From Owenia fusiformis (lineage: Eukaryota; Annelida; Polychaeta; Sabellida; Oweniidae): a stretch of DNA of 64,000 bases. Below the pieces are notes generated by a model. The model was given only the letters and a program-made list of their open reading frames with translations. It made no database searches and was not told the DNA's origin. Location of the stretch: contig CAIIXF020000004.1 in assembly GCA_903813345.2 (NCBI GenBank), positions 23,437,985 to 23,501,984 of the forward strand, written 5' to 3'. The position numbers and the translations under genes were made by a program. Below are positions 1 through 12,900 of this stretch, piece by piece; the stretch's first letter is position 1; each line of letters opens with the position of its first letter.

Positions 1-138
1 TTACCATGTCGCTCCCCCTACTTGAAACCAAAGGCCCCCCAGTTGGCACCCAGTTGGAATCTGCACTTCAACTTCTGATTTGAAAAATGAGTGAAGTAAG
101 CACCTACACGGAGATATTGTGAGCGTAGCGAGTGCTGA

Positions 139-745
139 TTTTTTATCGTACCTAACAAGAGGTACGATATTGTAGTCAGCTTGACGGGCGGCGGGCGGGC
201 GGGCGGGCGGCGTCTCACTTTTCAGCTTCTCTACAGGTTTCCAGCCAAACCATTTGACAGATCCATCTGAAATTTTCAGGAATGTTTCTACGTATCAAAG
301 TTAAGAACTGATTAGTTTTTGGGCATTCTGGGTAAATTTTAAGGTGGCCATTTTGGATTTTCCGTCCTAAAATCTTCACTTTCAAGACTTGTCTACAGGT
401 TTCCAGCCAAACCATTTGACGGATTCATTTGAAATTTACAGGGATGTTTCTACGTATCAAAGTTAACAACTGATTAGTTTTTGGGCATTCTGGGTTAATT
501 TTAAGGTGGCCATTTTGGATTTTCCGTCCTAAAATCTTCACTTTCAAGACTTGTCTACAGGTTTCCAGCCAAACCATTTGACGGATTCATCTGAAATTTC
601 AGGGATGTTTCTACATATTAAAGTTAAGAACTGATTAGTTTTTGGGCATTCTGGGTAAATTTTAAGGTGGCCATTTTGGATTTTCCGTCCCAAATTCTTC
701 ACTGTCACACTGCTGTGTTTTAGGTACGATATTGTTCACGTCTGT
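139..745. repeat. Interspersed element with three 162-bp tandem units
   Basis: The words CTACAGGTTTCCAGCC recur at 231, 393 and 555, giving a 162-bp period; each unit also carries GGGCATTCTGGGTAAA and GGCCATTTTGGATTTTCC. The array is bounded on the left by a short hairpin around GTACC...GGTAC with GATATTGTAGTCAG and a G/C-rich GGGC run, and on the right by GGTACGATATTGTTCAC. The same architecture returns at 7085-7800, so this is a mobile family rather than a local satellite. Elements with a ~160-bp tandem core are known from bivalve Helentron-like transposons; membership of that group is an inference. Confidence 0.75.
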
Positions 746-903
746 GCTTTGTTCAGACTTGAAATCTTGCACCCAGTTGAAATTTTTTTTGGGGAGAACA
801 CTGTATATGTAACAAAACCACGAGTCATCCAGCTGTAGAACAGTGATATTTATTATACAGTGTAGTAATTAGTGTAGGATTATATGACATATCAATGAAT
901 CAC

Positions 904-3900
904 CTTCAAATTTGTGGGGCTGTAGTTCACATACTATGCCTTCATCTTGGAACTCTACTATGGGACCTTTTTCACCAAAGTCTTTCACTGTACCAATGCT
1001 TCCATTGACCAAAACATCAGATAGATTATGAATGAGCATCACAGGCACATTCCTTTTTAGGTGAAGCTTTGGTGGTGCTGGTAAGGTGTCAAGTAAATTC
1101 TTATGATCACGGGATTCATCAGTGCTTGAGTAGGTCATGACATCATCATTTATCTGCACACAAAATCATTATGTATTTATTACATGTAGTGTTATTCAAT
1201 TAAAATTCATATGGTTTTCATCCCGACCTTGGGTGTGATATTGTGATCAGTTTACCGGGCTGGCAGGGGCGTGGGTGGGTGTCCCCATAAATCTGGTCTA
1301 CAGGTTTCCAGTCAAACTGTTTCAGGGATATCTTAAATTCTCTTATATGTTTGTACGTATGAAAGTTACGAACTGATTGCATTTTGGGCATTCTGGGTAA
1401 ATGTAAAGGTGGCCATTTTGTATTTTATGTCCAAAGATCTTGTCTGGCAAGGCTTGTCTACAGGTTTTCAGCCAAATCATTTCAGGGATTCATATGAATT
1501 TTTTAGGGATGTTTGTAATTTTAGTTCTTTGGCATTCTGGCTTAATGTTCAAGTGGCAATTTTGGATTTTCCATCATAAAATCTTGTCTGTTGAGTCTTC
1601 TCTACAGGTTTCCAGCCAAACCCTTTCATGTATTTATCTGCCTGCCTGCCCGGGCAATAACTCAAATACCATTGACCAGTTATTGTTTATTATCCCATCG
1701 AATGAAGTTTGGAGGGATATAGGGAACGCTTCCGTCTGTCCGTCTGTCTGCCTATACATACGTCCATCCAGGCAATAACTAAAATACCATTGGCCTGATT
1801 TTGTTCATATTTTGTACACATATACCCTATGGTGGTAGAAGTTCTGCTCGAAAGCCGATTTTCAAAATGGTCGCTCATTTAAAAATGGTGGCCATTTCAG
1901 TGCCAATTTTACAGAAATTAAGATAGAAATTAGGTTTAAAACCGTAATAGCAATATGTTTTAAATGTAAACAATTAAATAGGACATGAATAAAGCTAGAA
2001 ATGTTGTTATCGAAGAAGCACATGGCAGCCATCTTGAAAGCGGCCTTAACTCACTATTTTACAATTTTTGCTATGACTCGGAAAGTAGTTGAGCGATTTT
2101 GTTCATATTTGGTATGTGAATACTATAAGCATGGCACACTGTCTACTGACACTTTTGGTACAAGGTGAGCATTTTTTAAAATGGTCGCTTTGTACCAAAA
2201 GTGCCATTAGACAGTGTGCCATGCTTAGTATTCACAATATTTTAACATATTTTACTATAACTCAAAAAGTAGTAAGCGATTTTGTTCATATTTGGTATGT
2301 GAATACTACAAGCATGGCACACTGTCTACTGACCTTTTTGGTAGAAGGTGGCCATTTTGAAAAATGACTGCCATTTTTGCTATATACTTTGTTTGTAAAA
2401 ATGCCAGCCATGCCTGTTAGATGGGATTTGCTATGATTTGGCGTTGCTGTTGTCTAGTATTTTATGGGCACAATGTCCCATGTAAGGTAGAATGCCATGT
2501 GTAACTACAAGTTCTGCTCGAAAGCAGATTTTCAAAATGGCCATCATTTTAGGGGGTTGGGTGAAAATACCAATTCATATTGAGACGAAAGAAAATTTTT
2601 TATGGGAACATTGTGCCAGAGAAACTTGTAAATTATAATTGTTTTTAGTAGATCAGATCCGATAAATCAATGTTTTTTGGGTCAACCTAAGTGCCCAAAA
2701 ATGCCCCCCCCCCCCCCTCGCGACTTTCGTCTCCATATAAACATTGATATTTTGACCCCGCCCCTTAGTGTTAATCATATTTAATGTGTGAATTATCATA
2801 AGGATGGTACACTGTCTTGTGACTTGGATAGTAGGCAGCCATTTTACAAAATAGCCACCATTTTCACGCATGTCATTTTACTTTTTTAAATGTTATATGT
2901 GAGTACTAAGAAGTATGCGACTACTTAGAAGCATATTACATGTTCTTAAGACAATTTGGCCAGTGAGTCGGCATCCTAAAATATGTGCACCATTTTTACG
3001 TGGGTTATCTAAAGGAACAATTTTGTTAGAATTTTATATCCTATGTGAATACTTATTATTTCATTATCATTGATATTTTGGCTAATTGGTGGCCATTTTA
3101 AAAAATGGCTGTTTAGTCTAGTTTTTCTTACACCTCACCTTAGCAATCTCTTCATTATTTGCTAAATCCACTTGTAAGTTAGTTGCAAAAAGTTTAACAA
3201 GTGTCTCCCCTTCAGGGACAGCAACTGGTCTGTCAAGAGTGAGCAGAAACTTCTTTGTTTCTTTTGAAATGCTGCCCCGACTTAGTTCTGCTACTGCCTA
3301 TACATAAAAAAAGCGTTTGAAAACTATTGTTAGTCAATATACAATATCATATTTTGATTGTTATCTTTTTTCCTAATTTCACAGTAACTTGTTTTCAGTG
3401 TTCATTTTTCATGTGACAACTGGCATTATTATATCACTGCCATATTCCTCACTCTGTTATTGGTCCATGTCCTACACGTGACTAAAAAATAACTAGCGAT
3501 ATTCAACGGAAGTCACATGACTTCTGGTGAATATCAAATGATATTCAACGGTCATGAAGGGACATTTGAAAAACATTCCCAACCTTGTTTCCCACATGGC
3601 CATTAGTATGAGTATGAACACAATGCTTCCATTTTCTTTGACCCTATTACAATTAATTATAATAATTATAATTATTATAATATTAACATGAAACCTTAAA
3701 TTAAAATACTACAATTTGGGAGTTGATATTTATTGACTATACAATTTGGCAGTTGATATTTATTGTTATATATTGTTAGAAGAAATATAAATGTATATCA
3801 ATGTTAACATATGACTTATTTAATTATAGAAGATGTTATGACAGTGATATAATAAAACAAATATTTAATTCTATTTTTGTTCAATACCTGTGACACTTTC

Positions 3901-6900
3901 ACAAGATGATATTCCTCTAGCCCTTCGGGCTTCGTGGAATATCACTTGTGAAAGATGCACAGGTATTCACCTCAATAGAATTAAATATTTTTATAATATC
4001 CCATGATAATTCAGCCACCTGAACCCAATTCTAAAACATACATAAAGGACTACTGAAGAATGCATTTCTTAAAGATGGACACTGCAATTGACGGCTATTT
4101 TTTTTGTAAAAATGTAATCTTTGATATTACTCACGTACCACTTGACAGATAATAATCAATTTAATATGCTAATGTATAATAGGACTCTGGTGAAGAATGA
4201 ATTTTCAAGAAGGCTAATGATTTCAATATTACATCTTTTTCTTAAAAGTTTCATGATAATGCAAATACTAGTATCATGCTTTGGTGAGATTGTCTAGGCT
4301 AATAGGATCTCTACTCATGGGGAGGAATTTATAAATATGAAATCATGTCACATCAAGGGTGTAGAATATACACTGTACATTTTGACAAAACGAGACAATA
4401 TTATTATGCTCCTGCATGTATGTATGATGTTAATGTTAAAAATCATGAGTGCTTTGATAAAATATGTTTATCACCACAAAAATGGTGACATATTGTTATG
4501 GTCTCTTGTTTTTCTGACGGCGGTTGGCATCCAGCGGTTGGCGTCTGTAACAATTTCTTACAATTTTAAATAAGTTAACAAATACTTTTTAGACTGACTT
4601 TGGCCCTCAGTTTTTTCAACTTGCTTCAAATTGACTAATTTTTTTTCAAAATCATCTACAAGTTCGCAGAAGTTCAAATCTGACTTTAGACCTTCAATGA
4701 CCTTCTCATGGTCAAAAAGGTCAAAAGGGTATTTTTCAAGTTGCTTCAGATTGACCAATCTTTTTCACAAAATCATCTACGGGGTCTCAGAAGTTCATAT
4801 CTGACTTTAGATTTCAGATTTCACCTTCAATGACGTTCTCAAGGTAAAATAGGTCAAAAATGTATTTTTCAACTTCCTTCAAATTGACTAATTTTCCTTT
4901 TGAAAACCATCTACATCTACATCATCTGATTTAAGATAGATCTGACCTTCATTGACCTTCTCAAGGTCTAAAAAGGTCTTTCCAACTTGTTTTAAATTTA
5001 CCACATTTTTAGGTGGTGACATTTTGTCATGTTAATGCCTTGTTAATGTAGATAATGTAAATTATGAAGATCAACATTTATAAAAGTTTTATACATATTT
5101 AGAGATTCGAAACAGCTTTTCCTACAAAGAGAACAACACACTAGCAACACTACAACAATTAATGCCCTGTCATCTATATGTACATGAGTCATTAAACATA
5201 TTCCACCAATCATGCATATCAAATTTTCAACCTTCAGTACTCACTTTTACTAAGGCTTCTTCTTCTTGCCTGTGAACTGTTGTAAGCTCAATAATATGTG
5301 GGAAATGTTGTTTGAATGACCAACTTTCGTAGATAAAAGCCCCATCATCTTCATATCTGGCGTTCTTGACTGGGCGAAGCTGATAGAAATCACCTAAATA
5401 TGTAAGCAACTTAGTATAATATTATTGTTCATTTATTTCTCTTTTCAGTGGATAAACCTACAAAGATACAAGTGTCTGGAATAAAGAGTGACATCAATCG
5501 TGGGATACATCGAATGAGTGAAATGGACAACCTTGCAGCAAAAGATGCGGAGATTTGAAATCTACATTAAAATGCATTCAATGTTAATTAGGGATGTGAC
5601 TCAATTTAACTTACCTGCCAAGATAACTTGGAGGCCTCCAAAGGGGTGTATATTGCCACGTATGTGCTTGCATAGGGCATCAAGTTGGTCAAACAGTTTC
5701 TGTGATAGCATGGACATTTCGTCCAAAACGAGCACCTACAATAGTGAAACAGTTACGCAGTTATGACTGTGTACTTTATCAAACATGTCACATTGGTGGA
5801 TCCAGAAGTTTACAGGGGGAGGGCAATTTTTTTTGGGCACAACATTTTTTTCTGAGCCCACAAAAAGGGGGAGGGGACAGTGGATCCGTCAGTGTGTCAT
5901 GCGTGAATTTTGCGTGACAATATTGATGGAAAATAGGTTAGATACCGGATTTTCTTGCATATAAGCCCTGGGCGTATAACTGAAAGAAGGGGTAATTTTG
6001 TCTGTTATTTTACCTCTTATTTTTCACCCATGGGCGTATAAGTGTACTTCTTTCAATTTTTGGCCCAGTGGGCGTAAAGGTGAGAAAAGCATCAGCCATC
6101 TTCCTCAAAGACTACCGTACCTACTGTTGTAGTCCTACCGCATGTTTTGTAAGAATTATAAAGGAAATGTCACCTACAGCGTTGAACTTAATGTTGAAAA
6201 AGTAACGACAGGACGATCTGCCAGTGACAAAATACTCTTGAATTTATTGAAAAAAATCAATAAATAGTCATTTTTTATAGGCCCATGGGCGTATAAGCGT
6301 ACTACATTCGATTTTTGGCCCATGGGCCTAAATTTAGGGGGGCATATATGCGAGAAAATCCGGTACGCCAAATTGCCATGTTTCTAGGCCTATGGTCACC
6401 TCAATTGATATAATGTAAAAATTTGTGAAATTTATTGACATGTGTCACATATATGCCAATCAACGTAACTTTGGAAGACCTTTCCAATGATATATCACAC
6501 TTGGTACCATATAATCTGGTCTTGGCTGTAGAGGGGGGATAGGGCTTATTTGACACCCTGTATTATATTCTTTCCAATTTATTTTCAGTATACGATCCTA
6601 AACAAGACACTGTTTTATGCACACATGAATAAATACTGTAAAACGGGTATTGTTAGCGAGGGGTAATTGTTAGCGATTGTTAGCGATCGCTATAGTTTCG
6701 CTAAAAATTCAATTCGCTAAAATAAACCGGGGTTAAAATAAACCGGGCGCTAAAATTTGCAAATTCCCGGCAAACTACATGAATACTAATCTAGTATTTA
6801 AGGAGCTTTTTGTTCAGTGCTCGACTTATATCTTAACCGTGAAGACGAAAAATCAACGATTTAAATGCTACACTTTGTGATGAGTCAGATGAGATTAGTC

Positions 6901-9900
6901 TGGACCGAAAAATCAACGATTTTAAATGCTACCGTGATTTTGTGATTAGTCAGATGAGATTACAGTAGTTTGGACCAATACCATGTGCGTTAGAAGTCTT
7001 ACATTTTGATAATTCCTCTGTCATGTCCGTTATTCATTCTTCTGCCATAAATGATAAAATTTCTAATGCATTTCGCTAATTTGATTTTTATCGCACCTAA
7101 GGTGCTATATTGTAATCAGTTTGCCGGGCGGTTGGGCGGGCGGGCGGGCGGTCGTCCCGAATAATCTTGTCTACAGGTTTCCAGCCAAACCATTTGAGGG
7201 ATTCATTTGAAATTCTCAGGGATGTTTCTACCTATGAATGTTTAGAACTGATTAGTTTTTCGGCATTCTGGGTAAATGTTAAGGCGGCCATTTTGGATTT
7301 TCCGTCCTAAAATCTTGTCTGTCAAGGCTTGTCTACAGGTTTCCAGCCAAACCGTTTGAGGGATTCCTTTGAAGTTCTCAGGGATGTTTCTACCTGTGAA
7401 ACTTTAGAACTGATAAGTTTTTGCGGCATTCTGGGTAAATGTTAAGGTGGCCATTTTGGATTTTCCGTCCTAAAATCTTGTCTGTCAAGGCTTGTCTACA
7501 GGTTTGAAGCCAAACCGTTTGAAGGATTCATTTGAAATTCTCAGGGATGTTTCTACCTATGAAAGTTTAGAACTGACTAGTTTTTTGGCATTCTGGGTAA
7601 ATGTTGAGGCGGCCATTTTGGATTTTCCGTCCTAAAATCTTGTCTGTCAAGGCTTGTCAACAGGTTTCCAGCCAAACTGTTTGAGGGATTCATTTGAAAT
7701 TCTCAGGGATGTTTCTACCTATGAAAGTTTAGAACTGATTAGTTTTTCGACATTCTGGATGAATGTTAAGACGGCCATTTCTGTTCAAGGGTGCGATATT
7801 GTTCACCGTGTGTATTTTTTAAAGATTAATCTTCATTTCGCTAAAATTTCCCCCGCTAAAACCCCCTAAAATTGAAAAATCGCTAAAATTTACCGGTGTC
7901 AAAATTAACCGTTTTACAGTACCCGTGAAACCTGGGTTTGCGTATACTGTAAACAAATCTCAAGGTTGTCAGTTTGCCTATCTTAAAGTAGATTGCCAGT
8001 ACATGAACTACCCTGGCCAGCTTGGTGTAGCTGTGGCAAGGGCAACATCTGTTCACGGACTGCGACTAAAGAACTTTGATGCTACAAAAATTGTTAAACA
8101 GGGGGTCATTAACAGAACTTTCGCAAAGTAACGAATTTGCAAGTCAATTGTTAATTTTACGAATTTGGTAAATGTGCATTAACAGAACTTTCGTAAAGTT
8201 ACGAACGATTCGCAAAGTTACGAAAAAATGACGTCACGTATGATTTCGTTCGTAACTTTAATAGCACCTCAGACCCTTTCATAACTTTGCGAATGGCATT
8301 AATTTCTCATCCAGTTCCTATGTAAGGTATACAGATTGGCAAAAGGAGATTGTTCTTTAAATGCATGCTAAGTTTCAAGCTAAAATATCCACCTATTCTT
8401 ACATGATAAGCAAATATGTTCCTGAGCTGGGAATCTTTGAAATCGCGGAGACAGGTTTAATCACAGCGCGCAATGATATCAAATAACATCATATTTCTGA
8501 TTGTGCTAAATAATGATATAAGATGACGTCACAATTTGAAATTCGTTTACGAACGATAAAACTTATGAATGACTTACGAAAGTGTTCTGTTAATGGCCAA
8601 TTCGTAACTTTACGAATTCGTAAGTCATTCGTAACTTTTTAAATATTTACGAATTTCATAAAGTTACGAATTACGAATTCGTAACTTTGCGAAAGTTCTG
8701 TTAATGACCCCCAGGATAGCAAAACAACAGAATTTTACGACAACATTTGCGAAATCTGCATTGAACCTGATAATAGCTGCTGTGTGGGTTCTTCCATCAC
8801 CACCACAGATATCAAAGTTTTTCGACATTCTCGATAAATGTTAAGACGGCCATTTCTGTTCAAAGGTGCGATATTGTTCAACGTGTGTATTTTTTAAAGA
8901 TTAATCTTCATTTCGCTAAAATTTCCCGCGCTAAAACCCCCTAAAATTGAAAAATCGCTAAAATTTCCCGGTGTCAAAATTACCCGTTTTACAGTACCTG
9001 TGAAACCTGGGTTTGCGTATACTGTAAACAAATCTCAAGGTTGTCAGTTTGCCTATCTTGAAGTAGATTGCCAGTACATGAACTACCCTGGCCAGCTTGG
9101 TGTAGCTGTGGCAAGGGCAACATCTGTTCATGGACTGCGACTAAAGAACTTTGATGCTACAAAAATTGTTAAACAGGATAGCAAAACAACAGAATTTTAC
9201 GACAACAGTTGCGAAAGCTGCATTGAACCTGATCATAGCTACTGTGTGGGTTCTTCCATCACCACCACAGATATCAATGACACTATTTTGAAACCACTGA
9301 ATAATAATAACGAAGATGATTTTGAAGAGCCATACATGCCATTTGAACAACTTGCACCAGGAGTGCCTTCTGATCATGTAGATGTAAATGACTGGTGTAA
9401 TATTATATGTAACAGTCTCCATGAAAAAGAACTGGCTTTATTTGAGACTCTCGTGGCATCCAGGAAAGAATACCTAGATGTTTATTTGTCATGTGAGGTA
9501 ACCCATATCACAACAGCCATGGAGCCAATCCAGCAAGATGTTGTCACACAGGCAGTTGAGACAGAAGTTACATTGATGTATTTCACTACGACTTTATGAG
9601 TGTCTTGCCTCGTAGATATGAAATATGAAAACTGATTCGCTTTGCTCACTCGTTTTCATATTTCATACCAAATGTGCAATAACAATGATATCACTCAAAA
9701 TTATGTGATATTTATAGGATATCCTATGATTTTGAGGAATATCATTTTTATGTGCGAGTTGATATTGATATCTGCATGAGAGAGCAAAGCGAACGAGTGC
9801 ATTTATCAATATCATTGAGTAGATTAAAATGATATTCTGAAAAATCATAGGATATCCTATAAATATCACATAATTTTGAGTGATATCATTGCTATTGCAC

Positions 9901-12900
9901 ATTTGGTATGAAATATGAAAACGAGTGAGCAAAGCGAATCAGTTTTCATATTTGATATCTACGAGGCAAGACAAGGAAAGAATTTTGATTCTCCATTTTT
10001 CAAGGATGTTCTCAGATCATAATGGCCCTTTAATATGGGGTTATAAATGGTGCTGGTAGTTCACTTATTTGTTTTTGACAAAATTGGATAATGTTTAAAC
10101 TGGTCCGTCAGGCATTTTTTCTATCCCATTGAAAAACATTGCGGGCGATGCCCACTTTTCAATGGAAAACCTTGATTCGCACTTCTTGGCTGCTCATTTG
10201 CAGGGAATGGTTGGAATCAATTTTTCTGTTATAAGCATTTAGAAATACATCAAAACACTCTCAGTTGTTGCATACTAGAATGTTGTAGCATTTTTCGTCA
10301 CAGAGACATTGCCAGTCTTCTAACCTTGGAGGGTGGGGGGGGGGGGGCAAAAAATGAAAATTGATTTTAACCACTTTAATTCTTAAAACATGTTTCATTA
10401 CCTGTACAATGGAATATTTTGTTATTTCATTATCAAAATGTTCTTAAATATCAAAATTATTGACAGAAACAACTTTTGTGGATTCAACTGACCAATATGC
10501 ATTTTTTCGAACCCTAGGCCAGTAGGTCTGCAATATCTTGGTTATAAAAGTGCTAGAACATTCTAGTTTGCATCACTTGATAGTTTTTTGATGCATTTCA
10601 AAAAGCTAATACCACAATTACTGGTCACTATTATTCCCGGCAAATGAGCAGCAAAGAAGTGAGAAACAAGGTTTTCCATGGAAAAGTGGGCATCGCCTGT
10701 AATGTTATCCAATGGGACGGAAACAATGGCTGACAGACCAGTTTTAACGTAATCCGATTTCGTCGAAAACAAATCAGTGAACGACCAGCAGCATTTGTTA
10801 CCCCGTGTTAAAGGGCCGTTATGATCTGAGAACATTCTTGAAAAATGGAACCCCCATAGCTCTGTAAGAGAAAGAAGTTTTAAGCTGGCTGCTGAATTTT
10901 AAAATGGCCACTTTTCGTAAATAACTTAATCTTTCATAACTCAAATACAGGCGTAAACTTCCATCAATGTGAACATCAGTTCTGCCGTCGTGAACTAAGT
11001 GCATTGCACTCAAACCACAATCACCATATCGCAAACCTAAAATCTTTAGTCATGCACCACCATTTCCTTGCTCCTGAACATATTTCTCCTCTCGCACCCA
11101 CAGATCCATGTTCGCAATCCACTTGTTCGCGAGCATGTACCTCTATGCCTGAGTTGAGAAATTTGTTTGGGAGCGAGGAAATAGTGCTGCTTTTGTTCAA
11201 TAAGAATTTTTAAGATGTTGGCTGAACCTTAAAATGCCCACCATGTTTCAGGAAAATGTTATCTTTGATAACTCAGATACCAGTTTATGGATTTGGTCCA
11301 AATTTTAAAATGCCCACCATTTTTCGTGAAAGAATGTAATCATGGACAACTCAAATGCCAATTGATGGATATCTTTCAAATTTTATATGTTGATGCCTTG
11401 GGACAAACAATGTCTGGTCAAGAATGAATTTTTTAAGATGGTGATTAAATTTCATGTTATCTTTCTAAGCATATAGACATGATTACAGTCTACATTAATT
11501 ATCCCACCGAACGAAGTTCGAGGGGGATATAGAGAAGCCGTCCGTCTGTCGTGTGTCCGGGCGATAACTCCAATACCGGTTGACGGATTTAGTTCAAATT
11601 TTATAAGCTTATGCCTTATGAGTGTAGGACCTCTGCTCGAGAAGGAATTTTCAATATGGTGCCATTTTTCGTAAAAAATGTAATCGTTGATAACTCAAAT
11701 ATAAGTTGACGGATTTGGTTCAAATTTTATGCTAATGCCTAGGAACAAAGGAGTTTCGCACTAAAACAGATTTTCAAGATGGCCGCTTATTTCTAAATGG
11801 CGGCCATTTTTCGTAAAAAGATGTAATCTTTTTGATTACTCAAATACCGGACAGACGGACGGACGGACAGACTGACTGACTGACGGACGGACGGAGGGCT
11901 TCACTATATCCCTACCGAACTTCGTTCGTTGGGATAATAAGCATAATATGTTTTGTTCGGTGGGATTTGCTACTCCGTGGAGTTGCTGTTTTTCTAGTTT
12001 TTATGTTTATGGGATACTATGTATTACAGCTCAAACATTTCAGACATGACTTTACCAAAGAAAGACTTACATAACTTGCAAATGAATTGCGCAAATTGAG
12101 TGGTGAAGGCAATGGCTTTGGAGTCTATGGCTATAGTGTTAGAAGTCAAAGGTTTCAGTAAATGTGATTATGAAAGGCATTACTGTAATGCCTATTAATT
12201 AATATATTTACTGTTTACAGCATTGATTTACATATATATGATACGTTATAGGGATAAAGATTTGCTAGCATTTTTTTGCAGCCATCTTTGTTCCAAAGAA
12301 ATTAAGGGTGAAATATGGCTACTTGTATGTGAAAACAAGCATTTTTGCACCAATTTTGAAAAATGATTGATAACTCCCAAAATTTAAACATGTTACAATG
12401 TTATTTTCTTAATCTAGTGGCCTATGCCTTGCCTTGGCAAAAATCAACATGATAATTATTTCCCTGACTTGATACAAGGCTGCTTGATTAATATACATTT
12501 ACTTTTGTGTGTGTATTTATATGTACAGTAGACATGGTAGAATATAACTAGTATCTTAAATATAAAGTGCCATGTAGTTTTAATTTTACATACCCAGACT
12601 ATTGTACTAGGCTCATCTGGCACATTGTTCAAATATTTTCTTAATATTGAGATGTATTATATATTTTTTAAGTATGTCTCTATTTATGGACATTTTTGTG
12701 TCATGACTTTGTTACATCAATTGGAATTATCCCAACAAACAAAATTTGGAATAGATATAGTGAAGTGTGCAAATGCGTGCAAAACTAGAATACTAGGTGA
12801 TGTATAGGGACTCCCGAAAGTATGTCCCAATAGCAGACATATACCACTGCTTCATAGTGTGTGTCACATGTCATTTTAAAGGTTATCCAAAGTTACATTG

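Larger units (their letters stand above)
7741..9277. repeat. Tandem duplication covering transposon end and helicase C-terminal exon
   Basis: The stretch starting AGTTTTTCGACATTCT occurs at 7741 and again at 8816, and both copies run through the transposon right end, the TTTTACAG junction and the exon start. Unit 1 (7741-8815) stops at CACAGATATCAA, where unit 2 begins; unit 2 (8816-9277) continues into the rest of the exon. Unit 1 alone carries the 610-bp insertion, so the insertion is younger than the duplication. Confidence 0.85.

Noticed and set aside
9141-9422. 93-codon minus-strand frame
   Set aside because: Antisense shadow of the helicase C-terminal exon.
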